The notes: generated by a model not told the origin, from the sequence alone. A stretch of DNA of 8,454 bases from Lachnospiraceae bacterium (GCA_017542725.1 JAFXWR010000178.1:1-8454), one strand, 5' to 3'. Positions 1-8,362 are shown, numbered from the stretch's first letter. Program-made: numbers and translations.

Positions 1-1903
1 ATCCAAGTTCTTTTATATCATCAAGTACAAGGGCAATTTTCTCTGGACCGTGAACATCCATAATTATTTCAAGCAAGCTCTTCAATTCTTTTTTCTTAAC
101 CAAACCATTTATCTCGAGTAAGAATTCATTTTCAGGTTTGCTTCTATCCACAAATCCTAAATCCTGTGGAATTATCTCATTTAAGATAAGTCTTCCTACT
201 GTAGTTTCTATGATTCCTTTTTCTATATTTCCGCTCTCATCTTTTCTTCCAATCTTAGAATCAACTCTTACTTTTATTTTTTCTTGAAGTGTTATTGCTT
301 TATTTTCATAAGCAAATAGTGCTTCGTCATATGACTTAAATATACGAACTATACCTGTCTCATTTTGTCTTTCCTGAGTAAGGTAATATATACCAAGAAC
401 CATATCTTGAGAAGGAACTGCAACCACACCACCATCTGATGGCTTTAGTAAGTTATTTGTTGAAAGCATCAAGAATCTACTCTCAGCTTGAGCTTCAAGT
501 GAAAGTGGGATGTGTATTGCCATCTGGTCTCCATCGAAGTCAGCGTTAAATGCTGTACATACGAGTGGGTGAAGTTTTATAGCCTTACCTTCTACAAGTA
601 TAGGCTCAAATGCTTGTATACCAAGTCTATGTAGTGTCGGAGCACGGTTAAGTAAAACAGGGTGATCTTTTATAACATCTGCCAAGATATCAAATACTAT
701 GTTTTCTTGTTTTGCAACTTTCTCCTTGGCATTGTTCATAGAGGTTACAAGACCTCTCTTTTCAAGTTCTCTAAATACAAATGGCTTAAATAACTCAATT
801 GCCATTTCCTTTGGAAGACCACATTGATAAATCTTAAGTTCTGGTCCTACGACGATAACTGAACGGCCTGAGAAGTCAACACGTTTTCCAAGTAAGTTCT
901 GTCTAAATCTTCCTTGCTTACCTTTAAGCATATCAGAAAGAGATTTAAGAGCTTTACTTCCTGGACCGGTAACTGCTCTACCACGGCGACCATTATCTAT
1001 AAGTGCATCAACTGCTTCTTGAAGCATTCTCTTTTCATTTCTAACTATGATTTCTGGTGTACCAAGTTCAAGAAGTTTTGCAAGACGATTATTTCTATTG
1101 ATAATTCTTCTATATAAATCATTTAAATCTGATGTAGCAAATCTACCACCATCAAGTTGAACCATAGGACGAAGATCTGGTGGAAGTACTGGAAGAACTG
1201 TAAGTATCATCCATTCTGGACGATTTCCTGATTTGATAAATGCTTCTACAACTTCAAGTCTCTTAACTATCTTTGCTCTCTTTTGCTGTTTTGCATCTAC
1301 TAATTCTTCCTTCAACTCTTTTTCGAGTTTTTGTAAATCTACATCGCAGAGTAATTCTCTTATGGCTTCAGCACCCATTCCAACCCTAAGTGCTTCTTCA
1401 CCATATTCTTCTACTGCTTGATTATACTCTCTCTCTGTAAGCACATCTAATTTATGGAAATTAGTTGCGCCTGGGTCAAGCACTACATAGGCAGCAAAAT
1501 ACAAAACCTTCTCAAGATTTCTCTGGCTCATATTTAATATAAGACCAATTCTTGAAGGTATGCCTTTAAAATACCAGATATGTGATACTGGTGCTGCAAG
1601 AGTGATGTGTCCTATACGACTTCTACGAACACTACTCTTAGTAACTTCAACACCACACTTGTCACATATTACGCCTTTGTATCTTATTTTCTTATACTTA
1701 CCACAGTGACATTCCCAGTCCTTTGTAGGTCCAAAAATTCTTTCGCAGTATAAACCATCTTTTTCTGGTTTCAATGTTCTATAGTTTATAGTTTCTGGTT
1801 TTTTAACTTCACCATGTGACTCTCTAAGTATCTTATCAGGAGAACAAATACCAATTCGAATTGCTTCAAATTCCAATGGCTTGTAATTATCTTCTCTACT
1901 CAT
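1..1903 (-). CDS. rpoC: DNA-directed RNA polymerase subunit beta' (partial, N-terminal 634 residues)
   Basis: This is the largest catalytic subunit of RNA polymerase, a cytoplasmic protein that pairs with beta to form the active-site cleft. The frame is open from ATG at 1903 to the window edge, so only the first 634 of roughly 1200 residues are here. Visible landmarks in order: the zinc ribbon with Cys65, Cys67, Cys80 and Cys83; the clamp, lid and rudder part with [19 protein letters not shown] near residue 335; then [15 protein letters not shown]; and the magnesium-binding loop NADFDGD at 453-459, with all three catalytic aspartates (455, 457, 459) intact. The bridge helix and trigger loop lie outside the window. 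The start is set by AAGGAGGA seven bases upstream and by family length. It overlaps the end of rpoB by 8 bases, which suggests translational coupling. No frameshift or internal stop is seen. Identification is certain. Confidence 0.98.
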   Translation of the reverse strand, partial: MSREDNYKPLEFEAIRIGICSPDKILRESHGEVKKPETINYRTLKPEKDGLYCERIFGPTKDWECHCGKYKKIRYKGVICDKCGVEVTKSSVRRSRIGHITLAAPVSHIWYFKGIPSRIGLILNMSQRNLEKVLYFAAYVVLDPGATNFHKLDVLTEREYNQAVEEYGEEALRVGMGAEAIRELLCDVDLQKLEKELKEELVDAKQQKRAKIVKRLEVVEAFIKSGNRPEWMILTVLPVLPPDLRPMVQLDGGRFATSDLNDLYRRIINRNNRLAKLLELGTPEIIVRNEKRMLQEAVDALIDNGRRGRAVTGPGSKALKSLSDMLKGKQGRFRQNLLGKRVDFSGRSVIVVGPELKIYQCGLPKEMAIELFKPFVFRELEKRGLVTSMNNAKEKVAKQENIVFDILADVIKDHPVLLNRAPTLHRLGIQAFEPILVEGKAIKLHPLVCTAFNADFDGDQMAIHIPLSLEAQAESRFLMLSTNNLLKPSDGGVVAVPSQDMVLGIYYLTQERQNETGIVRIFKSYDEALFAYENKAITLQEKIKVRVDSKIGRKDESGNIEKGIIETTVGRLILNEIIPQDLGFVDRSKPENEFLLEINGLVKKKELKSLLEIIMDVHGPEKIALVLDDIKELG

Positions 1904-4900
1904 TGTCATTTCCTCCTTCATCATCGACATTTACGAGTTGATTGCCACTAACTTTTTGGATTAAAAATCCTTGGTTCTTGTAGTCGCTCTCATTCGCATA
2001 TCTCTTTTCTGATCCTTCCATAAACTTTCTCATCTCTTCTCTTGGATCGTAGAGATTTTCAATCATAGGAACTTCATTACCATTTCCGTCAAGCACTGTC
2101 AAGTCAAGGCATAGAGCTTGAAGTTCTTTTAAGAGAACTTTGAAGCTTTCTGGAATAGTTGGCTTCTGCATGTTCTGACCCTTCATGATATTTTCGTAGC
2201 TCTTTACACGACCTACCATATCGTCAGACTTGATAGTCAATATCTCTTGTAATGTATATGCAGCACCATATGCCTCAAGTGCCCAAACTTCCATTTCTCC
2301 GAATCTCTGACCACCAAACTGTGCTTTACCTCCGAGTGGTTGTTGAGTTACAAGAGAGTATGGTCCTATAGATCTTGCGTGAATCTTATCATCTACCAAG
2401 TGATGAAGTTTTAAATAGTGCATGAATCCTATAGTTGTAGGTGAATCGAAATACTCACCAGTTCTTCCATCACGAAGTAAAACTTTTCCATCTTTCTTTA
2501 TTGGCACACCTTTCCATTCATTTCTATTGTCAAGATGTTGTCCAAGATATTTTATAACTTCTGGAGATAAGATGTTTTCATATTTCTTTTTGAAATCATC
2601 CCACTCTGTATTTGCATAATCATTTGCAATCTCTAATGCATCTTGTATATCTTTTTCATTTGCACCTTCAAATGTAGGTGTGCAAATATCTATACCTAAA
2701 ACTTTTGATGCAAGACTTAAGTGAGTTTCAAGTATCTGTCCTATATTCATACGAGAAGGAACGCCGAGTGGGTTTAAAACTATATCAAGTGGACGTCCAT
2801 TTGGTAAATATGGCATATCCTCAACCGGAAGCACTCTTGATACTACACCTTTGTTTCCGTGACGGCCGGCCATCTTATCACCAACTGAAATCTTTCTCTT
2901 TTGAGCAACATATACTCTTACTTTTGTAGATACACCGGCTGGAACTGCATCGCCTGCCTTTCTTGTGAACACGCGAGTTGCGATAACTGTACCATAAGCA
3001 CCATGTGGCATCTTAAGTGATGTGTCTCTAAAGTCTTTTGCTTTTTCTTTAAATATTGCACGAAGAAGTTTCTCTTCTGCAGTTAAATCTTGTTCTCCCT
3101 TTGGAGTAAGTTTACCAACTAAGATATCACCTGTTCTAACTTCAGCACCAATACGGATGATACCATCAGTATTTAAATTGCTAAGAGTCTCTGGTGAGAT
3201 ATTTGGTATATCATTTGTAATTTCTTCTGGTCCAAGTTTTGTATCTCTTGCTTCTATCTCATACTCTTCTATATGAATAGATGTGTATACATCTTCTTTT
3301 ACAAGTCTCTCGCTTATAAGAACTGCGTCCTCGTAGTTGTATCCTTCCCAAGTCATAAATCCTATAAGTGGATTCTTACCGAGTGCAAGTTCTCCTTTAT
3401 TGGTTGATGGACCATCTGCTATGATTTCTCCAACCTTTACTCTTTGACCAACATCTACAATCGGTTTTTGATTATATGAGTTAGATTGGTTAGAGCGAGA
3501 GAATTTCAAAAGTTGATACTCTCTCTTTTCTCCATTATCAGCTTTGACTCTTATAGTCTTAGCATCTACATAAGTTACTTCACCATCTACATCAGCATGT
3601 ACGCACACACCTGAGTCATATGCAGCCTTTACTTCCATACCTGTGCCAACTGCTGCAGACTCAGTAACCATAAGTGGCACTGCTTGACGCTGCATGTTAG
3701 AACCCATGAGGGCACGGTTGGCGTCATCGTTTTGAAGGAATGGTATCATGTTAGTTGCAACTGAGAATACCATACGAGGTGATACGTCCATGTAGTCTAT
3801 ATCTTGCTTTCTATACAGAGAAGTCTCTTCTCTGTAACGACCTGATACGTTTGCATTTTTGAAATGTCTATCCTCATCAAGTGGCTCATTTGCTTGAGCT
3901 ACGTGATAGTTATCTTCTTCATCAGCAGTCATATATACGATGTCTTCAGGCTTATCTCCAAGTACTCTCGGATTATTTGGATCTGTATCCTTGTCAACTT
4001 TTATATATGGTGCTTCAATGAATCCATACTTATTTATTCTTGCATAAGTTGCAAGTGAGTTTATAAGACCGATGTTTGGTCCTTCAGGAGTCTCGATAGG
4101 ACATACACGACCATAGTGAGTATAGTGAACGTCACGGACTTCAAATCCTGCTCTCTCTCTACTGATGCCACCAGGACCAAGCGCTGAAAGTCTTCTCTTA
4201 TGAGTTAACTCTGAAAGAGGGTTATTTTGATCCATGAACTGTGAAAGCTGTGATGAACCAAAGAACTCTTTTATAACTGCAGATACCGGCTTTGTATTTA
4301 TAAGTGCTGGTATATTCATCTCATCAACTTGAAGAGCAACCATCTTTTCTTTTACTACTCTCTCAAGTCTTGAAAGACCCATACGGTATTGATTTTGTAA
4401 AAGTTCTCCAACAGCTCTTATTCTTCTGTTGCCAAGATGGTCTATGTCATCGGTATTTCCTACACCTTTTGAAAGATGACAGAAATAGTTGATAGATGCA
4501 AGTATGTCTTCACGAGTTACATGCTTTGGCACGAGTTCAAGTGCTCTCTCAGCAATTGTTTCAAGAAGAGCGTCTTTGCCTTCTTTATTCTTTCTATTTT
4601 CATCTAAAATATTTTTAAGAACTGGGTAGTAGACTAATTCTGATATACCCATCTCATCCCACTCTTGAGGCTTTACACCTTTTACGTAAGAGTTGATGTC
4701 TACCATCATAGAAGATAAAATCTTTTGTGGTTCTTCTTCACCTTCAATCTTTATATAGACATGAGGAATAGCAGCATTTTGAATATCAATTGCTGTTTTT
4801 TCATCTATCTTTGTTCCTTTTCTTGCTATAACTTCGCCAGTGTTCTCATCTATTACATCTTTTGCCAATACTTGATTGTTTAATCTATATCTAAAATGGA

Positions 4901-5753
4901 GTTTCTTGTTGTATTTATATCTTCCTGCACGACCTAAATCATATCTCTTTGCATCAAAGAGAGAGTTTCTGAATAATGATTCACAGGCATCAACAGATAA
5001 CTGCTCGCCTGGTCTAATCTTTTTATAGAGTTCTATAATTCCTCTGTCGTGATTTCTTTCATCTTCTGGTTCTTTTTCTACAGATGCCTTAAGATATTTT
5101 TCTTCGCCAAAGAGTTCAAAGATGTCACTATCAGTAGAAAGTCCAAGTGCACGAAGGAAAACAGTAATAGGAACTTTTCTTGTTCTATCAACTCTTGCCC
5201 ACATTACATCATTTGCATCTGAATCATACTCTATCCAGGCACCACGATTTGGAATTAAAGTTGATGAATAGAGTTTATTACCTATCTTGTCACGAGTCAT
5301 CTCATAGTAGATACCAGGAGATCTTACCATCTGTGATACGACAACTCTTTCTGCACCATTGATGATAAACGAACCATTTGGTGTCATACATGGAAGATCA
5401 CTCATGTAAGTCTCATACTCTACGACTTCATTCTTTTCTTTCTTAGTAAGACGGAAACGAACATGTAAAGGGAAAGAGAATGTAGCATTTCTCTGTTTAC
5501 ATTCTTCTCTGTCATATTTTTGATCTTCTGTCTTTAATCTCGCACTTACGAAATCAAGTCTTATCTTTCCAGTCGGATCTTCGATAGGAAAGATATCTTT
5601 AAATACTTCAATAATACCTCTTGTAATGAACCACGCATAAGACTGTTGCTGAATATCGATAAGGTTTGGCATGTCCTTAATCTCTTCTCTTTGCGAAAAG
5701 CTCATTCTCAGGTTTTTTCCAGATTTGACTGGATGCATCTTGCTAGCCTTCAT
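1896..5753 (-). CDS. rpoB: DNA-directed RNA polymerase subunit beta
   Basis: This is the beta subunit of core RNA polymerase, complete at 1285 residues, about 90 longer than the Bacillus subtilis protein. Landmarks in order: [19 protein letters not shown] in the N-terminal lobe; the rifampicin pocket near 501-526 with Gln505, Asp508, His518 and Ser523 all of the sensitive type; [17 protein letters not shown]; the flap with [18 protein letters not shown]; the active-site lysines Lys960 and Lys968 in [10 protein letters not shown]; and the C-terminal clamp contact [20 protein letters not shown] near 1141-1160. ATG at 5753 is chosen because GGAGG lies 10 bases upstream; the next Met (residue 6) would be 25 bases away. 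The gene runs into rpoC with an 8-base overlap. Unlike the usual rplJ-rplL-rpoB-rpoC order, the upstream neighbour here is divergent, so rpoB appears to start its own transcript. Confidence 0.99.
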   Translation of the reverse strand: MKASKMHPVKSGKNLRMSFSQREEIKDMPNLIDIQQQSYAWFITRGIIEVFKDIFPIEDPTGKIRLDFVSARLKTEDQKYDREECKQRNATFSFPLHVRFRLTKKEKNEVVEYETYMSDLPCMTPNGSFIINGAERVVVSQMVRSPGIYYEMTRDKIGNKLYSSTLIPNRGAWIEYDSDANDVMWARVDRTRKVPITVFLRALGLSTDSDIFELFGEEKYLKASVEKEPEDERNHDRGIIELYKKIRPGEQLSVDACESLFRNSLFDAKRYDLGRAGRYKYNKKLHFRYRLNNQVLAKDVIDENTGEVIARKGTKIDEKTAIDIQNAAIPHVYIKIEGEEEPQKILSSMMVDINSYVKGVKPQEWDEMGISELVYYPVLKNILDENRKNKEGKDALLETIAERALELVPKHVTREDILASINYFCHLSKGVGNTDDIDHLGNRRIRAVGELLQNQYRMGLSRLERVVKEKMVALQVDEMNIPALINTKPVSAVIKEFFGSSQLSQFMDQNNPLSELTHKRRLSALGPGGISRERAGFEVRDVHYTHYGRVCPIETPEGPNIGLINSLATYARINKYGFIEAPYIKVDKDTDPNNPRVLGDKPEDIVYMTADEEDNYHVAQANEPLDEDRHFKNANVSGRYREETSLYRKQDIDYMDVSPRMVFSVATNMIPFLQNDDANRALMGSNMQRQAVPLMVTESAAVGTGMEVKAAYDSGVCVHADVDGEVTYVDAKTIRVKADNGEKREYQLLKFSRSNQSNSYNQKPIVDVGQRVKVGEIIADGPSTNKGELALGKNPLIGFMTWEGYNYEDAVLISERLVKEDVYTSIHIEEYEIEARDTKLGPEEITNDIPNISPETLSNLNTDGIIRIGAEVRTGDILVGKLTPKGEQDLTAEEKLLRAIFKEKAKDFRDTSLKMPHGAYGTVIATRVFTRKAGDAVPAGVSTKVRVYVAQKRKISVGDKMAGRHGNKGVVSRVLPVEDMPYLPNGRPLDIVLNPLGVPSRMNIGQILETHLSLASKVLGIDICTPTFEGANEKDIQDALEIANDYANTEWDDFKKKYENILSPEVIKYLGQHLDNRNEWKGVPIKKDGKVLLRDGRTGEYFDSPTTIGFMHYLKLHHLVDDKIHARSIGPYSLVTQQPLGGKAQFGGQRFGEMEVWALEAYGAAYTLQEILTIKSDDMVGRVKSYENIMKGQNMQKPTIPESFKVLLKELQALCLDLTVLDGNGNEVPMIENLYDPREEMRKFMEGSEKRYANESDYKNQGFLIQKVSGNQLVNVDDEGGNDNE
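1911..1918 (-). promoter_or_regulatory. rpoC ribosome binding site inside the rpoB 3' end
   Basis: On the minus strand AAGGAGGA lies 7 bases before the rpoC ATG. These same bases are rpoB codons in its acidic tail (EGGNDNE), so the last residues of beta are constrained by the need to start beta'. This near-perfect Shine-Dalgarno match fixes the rpoC start and fits coupled synthesis of the two subunits. Confidence 0.9.
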
Positions 5754-5804
5754 TAATTAAAAACCTCCATTTTATTGTATATAATTGCTTTAAATTTTTA
5801 GCAC

Positions 5805-5829
5805 AAAAAAACTAGTCCCCACAGGGGTC
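5805..5829 (-). terminator. Terminator-like hairpin in the rpoB leader (possible attenuator)
   Basis: Read on the minus strand, GACCCC (5829-5824), a TGT loop (5823-5821) and GGGGAC (5820-5815) form four G-C pairs, an A-A mismatch and a closing G-C pair. They are followed by TAG and seven T (5811-5805). No gene on this strand ends here, because the neighbour on that side is transcribed the other way. If the promoter at 5841-5869 is real, the hairpin begins about 5 bases into the rpoB transcript. It could be an attenuator, a 5' stabilising hairpin, or a stop for stray antisense transcription. The stem is short, so its efficiency is uncertain. Confidence 0.5.
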
Positions 5830-5840
5830 ACGTATTATGC

Positions 5841-5869
5841 ATTTTACCACTAAAAATTACAAAAATCAA
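5841..5869 (-). promoter_or_regulatory. Probable sigma-A promoter of rpoBC
   Basis: On the minus strand TTGATT (5869-5864), a 17-base spacer and TAAAAT (5846-5841) form a promoter. TGG directly before the -10 gives an extended TGn element. The predicted start near 5834 leaves a leader of about 81 bases. A weaker alternative closer to the gene, TTGTGC-17-TATATA, lies downstream of the leader hairpin and would bypass it. Confidence 0.7.
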
Positions 5870-5900
5870 GCATTTTGTTAGCATATTGTTAGTATTTTTA

Positions 5901-5929
5901 TTGAATTTTAGGGCTCAAAAAGATATAAT
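5901..5929 (+). promoter_or_regulatory. Probable sigma-A promoter of the 144-residue membrane protein gene
   Basis: TTGAAT (5901-5906) is followed by a 17-base spacer and a perfect TATAAT (5924-5929). The predicted start is near 5936, giving a leader of about 23 bases before ATG at 5959. GGAG at 5948-5951 is the ribosome binding site, with a 7-base spacer. Its -35 lies about 31 bases from the -35 of the divergent rpoB promoter, so the two could influence each other. Confidence 0.75.
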
Positions 5930-5958
5930 TTTTCTACTATAAGATATGGAGATTAATA

Positions 5959-6393
5959 ATGTTTTTAATTAGCGCATGGCAGATTGTTTTAATAGTCCTC
6001 GGGGTTATAGCAGCAATATTGGTTATATTATACTTTGTAGGTTCAAAACTACAAACTAGGCAAGCAAATGCCGATAAAGCAATGCAACAAATGTCAATGG
6101 TGGTATCTCTACTTGTTATAGATAAGCAAAAACTTCGTGTTAAAGACTCAGGGCTTATGAAACAAGTTCAAGATGCAATTCCGGCATATATAAGATGGAG
6201 AAAATTCCCTATAGTTAAGGCAAGAGTTATCAAAGCCAATATAGCGGGTGGGGCACAGGTTATGAGTTTTATCTGTGATCCAAAGGTTTTCAAGATAATG
6301 CCTGTAAAAACTGAAGTAAAAGTTACTATAGCAGGTATATACATCACAAAGCTTCATTCAGCAAAGGGTGTAGATCTTTCAAAACTTAAATAA
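5959..6393 (+). CDS. Small single-pass membrane protein of unknown function
   Basis: I do not recognise a named family. The 144 residues begin with an uncharged hydrophobic stretch (about residues 7-27, WQIVLIVLGVIAAILVILYF), best read as an uncleaved membrane anchor. A short basic and Gln-rich linker follows (28-45, KLQTRQANADKAMQQ), then a compact soluble domain. That domain contains SLLVIDKQKLRVKDSGL, FPIVKARV, VMSFICDPKVFKIMPVKTEV and a final IAGIYITKL strand. The hydrophobic and charged alternation suggests a small beta-rich fold. The single cysteine is Cys106. From memory, similar unnamed proteins with VIDKKKMKIKDAG, PIVKAKV and SGIYI-type motifs occur in other Lachnospiraceae, so it is probably a conserved clade-specific gene; this was not checked. 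It stands alone between its own promoter and a terminator and is divergent from rpoB, so the context gives no function. The topology, with the domain facing the cytoplasm because of basic residues after the anchor, is inferred. Confidence 0.88.
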   Translation: MFLISAWQIVLIVLGVIAAILVILYFVGSKLQTRQANADKAMQQMSMVVSLLVIDKQKLRVKDSGLMKQVQDAIPAYIRWRKFPIVKARVIKANIAGGAQVMSFICDPKVFKIMPVKTEVKVTIAGIYITKLHSAKGVDLSKLK

Positions 6394-6424
6394 GTACGTA
6401 CTGTTTCTTTACCTTTACATAAAT

Positions 6425-6453
6425 AAAAAAGAGGTCCTACCAGCCTCTTTTTT
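6425..6453. terminator. Bidirectional intrinsic terminator
   Basis: AAAAAAGAGG (6425-6434) pairs with CCTCTTTTTT (6444-6453) across a 9-base loop. On the plus strand a run of seven T ends the stem, about 31 bases after the stop of the membrane protein gene. On the minus strand the mirrored T run follows, about 38 bases after the stop of the exported-protein gene. It therefore serves both convergent genes. Confidence 0.88.
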
Positions 6454-6491
6454 TATTGTTATCATATGCTTTATTGTCTATTCCCAAGCAA

Positions 6492-8237
6492 TTAATCTTC
6501 ACTTTCCACAGACGATGTAAGATTTGACATCTGGGCATAAAGACCGGATGTTGTAGAATATGGAGCTATCCTAATCCAAACTTCATCCCCTTCTTTTACA
6601 TTTTCTATAACTATTTTTGATTTTTGACTTGTATTACTACCCGATGCAGCATTTTTTAATTCCACTGCAGTTGTAGCACCATCAACCATTCCTGTATAGT
6701 AGTCATTTGAACCTGATAGGAAGTTTGATTTCTTTACATCAACCTTAATTCTTTTATCTTCGCCTGATGGCACAGTTTGTGCTGTCCTACCAATAGAATA
6801 ATCAAAACTTATAGTCAAAGTTCCGTTTCCATTAAGATATGTTGAAATTGGTAGACCTTCACCACACTTTAGATTTGCTCCATTGTTTTTAAATTTTGCA
6901 CTTGTTATATTTTTCAGCATATATCTTTCAAAATATGGATACTTTAAATTAAATGTCATACCTTCAGATTCTAAACCTTGACGGTTCCAATTTTCATCAA
7001 GTGTCCAAGGCCATGTGCCACCAACCCAGATTCCCGTCACAGTGCAAGGAATCGAAGCCCATTTACTATAAGTAGTTCTTGTCTGAGGTGTTCTACCAAC
7101 ATTTACATCAGATTGTCTTATAATATTTACTTCCAATTCATTGTCATCACCAAACATTATATATGGCATTTTGTCTGTTTGTCCATAACCAGATTGTATA
7201 TAATCATTATATAGATGACCTCCTAATTGTGTAAATGTATCTGGAGCTACAGGGTCAATATTTACAGGATTTTGAACCATAGTACGTTTGCTATCCTCCC
7301 AAATATTTTTTAAAACACAATATGCAGGATTTAATTCTTTAATACTTAACTTAGATGATAATCTTGCCCAGCGAGTTCTTGAATTACCCCAGTTACAATA
7401 TATATTACAGCCAAAAACACCATCTTCTATATCTGACACATCAACATTTTCAAACAAAGGGAACTTTGTATCAGTAGATAAAATAGGTGCTAATGAATAA
7501 TAGTTGTTTGTATTTCCATCCCAAGAACTTGTACTTTCATTCCATCTAGCAGAACCTGATCCTACTATCGGATTGGATCCATGATATTGATCCATACCAG
7601 AACTTTGAACTAAATAGTCATAACCATTTATACTACCCATCACAACTTCATCAACATAATTATAATTGCAGGCTATAAGATTTGTCCATGGCACATTCAT
7701 TCCTGGATTATGAGGATCAGAATATGTAAATGCTTGATCATGCATATGTGGCCAACTGAGTCTATATTTTATTCCAAGTTGGACACCTGCATACCACCTG
7801 TTCCATTGAATCATCATATCATGAAGTTCTCCACGAAAACTTAAGAATTCTTGAAAATGAGGCACAAACCACACATCGCTTGTCACTGTTTTGCTAGTAG
7901 CAGATGTATAATCAGCATAACCTCCATAGAAATCAAATTTCCTCTTCCATAGCATTTCATTATAGTTGCTAACTGTTACTGGTACATCCGTCTTCTTAGA
8001 CATCCTGATTCCTGCAAGGTAAGCCGCTATCGCGCCATCAATCTTCGCATCTATACTTGTGTTATATTGATCAATTTGAGTTTGGAAATTATTCTTAAGC
8101 GAGTCAAATTCAGCCTTTGTTATAAAGGCAGAACCATCATTATCACTTACAATCGCCGCATAGCTCTCCACGCACAAAATTAAAACTAACATAAGTGCTA
8201 TGATTCTCTTTAAAAATTTGATTTTTTTGAATTTCAT
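6492..8237 (-). CDS. Large secreted protein of unknown function, Lachnospiraceae type
   Basis: A 581-residue protein with no family I can name. Residues 1-27 form a classical signal peptide: basic MKFKKIKFLKR, a hydrophobic core at 12-23, and SYA-A as the likely cut site. Cys22 is not in a lipobox, since the preceding residue is Leu. The mature N-terminus carries SDNDGSAFITKAEF, whose Asp32, Asp34, Ser36, Ile39 and Glu43 fit an EF-hand-like calcium loop apart from Ala37 in the glycine position. Residues 41-77 look like a short coiled coil. The middle (about 90-450) is rich in Trp, Tyr and Asn (17 Trp overall), and about 465-575 alternates like a beta-sandwich. No dockerin pair, SLH, LPXTG or C-terminal membrane segment is present, so release into the medium or non-covalent wall binding is likely. 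ATG at 8237 has GGAGG 8 bases upstream. I recall the N-terminal motif from several unnamed Lachnospiraceae exported proteins. A role in surface or carbohydrate contact is only a guess. Confidence 0.9.
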   Translation of the reverse strand: MKFKKIKFLKRIIALMLVLILCVESYAAIVSDNDGSAFITKAEFDSLKNNFQTQIDQYNTSIDAKIDGAIAAYLAGIRMSKKTDVPVTVSNYNEMLWKRKFDFYGGYADYTSATSKTVTSDVWFVPHFQEFLSFRGELHDMMIQWNRWYAGVQLGIKYRLSWPHMHDQAFTYSDPHNPGMNVPWTNLIACNYNYVDEVVMGSINGYDYLVQSSGMDQYHGSNPIVGSGSARWNESTSSWDGNTNNYYSLAPILSTDTKFPLFENVDVSDIEDGVFGCNIYCNWGNSRTRWARLSSKLSIKELNPAYCVLKNIWEDSKRTMVQNPVNIDPVAPDTFTQLGGHLYNDYIQSGYGQTDKMPYIMFGDDNELEVNIIRQSDVNVGRTPQTRTTYSKWASIPCTVTGIWVGGTWPWTLDENWNRQGLESEGMTFNLKYPYFERYMLKNITSAKFKNNGANLKCGEGLPISTYLNGNGTLTISFDYSIGRTAQTVPSGEDKRIKVDVKKSNFLSGSNDYYTGMVDGATTAVELKNAASGSNTSQKSKIVIENVKEGDEVWIRIAPYSTTSGLYAQMSNLTSSVESED

Positions 8238-8254
8238 TTTTTATACCTCCAATT

Positions 8255-8278
8255 GCACTTGCATAACTCGTGCCTACA
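8255..8278 (-). repeat. Hairpin repeat copy C, abutting the ribosome binding site
   Basis: A 24-base element reads TGTAG, then arm GCAC (offset by the preceding G), an 11-base loop GAGTTATGCAA, and arm GTGC. It aligns without gaps to copies A and B. Two stem positions differ from copy B and both are compensated (G-C to C-G, G-C to A-T). Its last base is 4 bases before GGAGG of the exported-protein gene. Confidence 0.65.
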
Positions 8279-8279
8279 T

Positions 8280-8303
8280 CATGCGGGCAAACCGAGCGAG
8301 CTT
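8280..8303 (+). repeat. Possible degenerate fourth hairpin repeat (copy D), inverted
   Basis: On the plus strand CATGC is followed by GGGC, an 11-base loop ending CGA, and GCTT. The arm lengths, loop length and the CGAGC part match copies A-C. The 5' half of the loop (AAACCGAG) does not match, and two of the four stem pairs would be G-T. It lies head-to-head with copy C, one base apart. This is a weak call. Confidence 0.3.
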
Positions 8304-8308
8304 CAAAT

Positions 8309-8333
8309 AAAAAATCGCCACTAAAAGTGACGA
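8309..8333 (-). terminator. Intrinsic terminator upstream of the exported-protein gene
   Basis: On the minus strand TCGTCACT (8333-8326), a TTT loop and AGTGGCGA (8322-8315) make an 8-pair stem with one T-G wobble. It is followed by TTTTTTATTT from 8314. It lies 72 bases before the start codon of the exported-protein gene. It may end a transcript arriving from beyond the right edge, or act as an attenuator in this gene's leader if the promoter candidate just upstream is used. Confidence 0.75.
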
Positions 8334-8353
8334 CCTAAAAATTGTTATATATT

Positions 8354-8362
8354 TTTATAGCA
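8354..8362 (-). promoter_or_regulatory. Possible extended -10 promoter for the exported-protein gene
   Basis: On the minus strand TGC-TATAAA matches an extended -10 (TGn plus five of six bases). No -35 is visible at the right distance: the position falls inside repeat copy B and reads AGGGCG. Such a promoter would depend on the extended element or on an activator. Transcription would start near 8347 and pass through the terminator at 8309-8333. I see no better promoter between that terminator and the gene. Confidence 0.35.

Noticed and set aside
914..1421. Plus-strand open frames of 60-70 codons within rpoC
   Set aside because: They lie antisense to conserved rpoC codons, lack ribosome binding sites and encode unconvincing Ser/Phe-rich sequence.
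2422..5362. Several plus-strand open frames of 60-84 codons within rpoB
   Set aside because: All are antisense shadows of conserved beta-subunit coding sequence with no start signals.
5753..5770. Five-codon open frame (ATG GAG GTT TTT AAT TAA) overlapping the rpoB start as TAATG
   Set aside because: Its ATG includes the first base of the rpoB Shine-Dalgarno and it has no ribosome binding site of its own, so it is most likely chance.
6148..6357. 69-codon minus-strand frame inside the membrane protein gene
   Set aside because: It is antisense to a gene with a clear promoter, ribosome binding site and terminator, and the translation looks random.
6978..7500. Two plus-strand frames inside the exported-protein gene
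   Set aside because: They are shadows of the minus-strand gene and have no start signals.
8172..8174. Cys22 of the exported protein as a lipoprotein attachment cysteine
   Set aside because: The preceding residues are Leu-Ile-Leu, so the small residue needed before the cysteine is missing, and a normal signal peptidase I site follows at residue 27.
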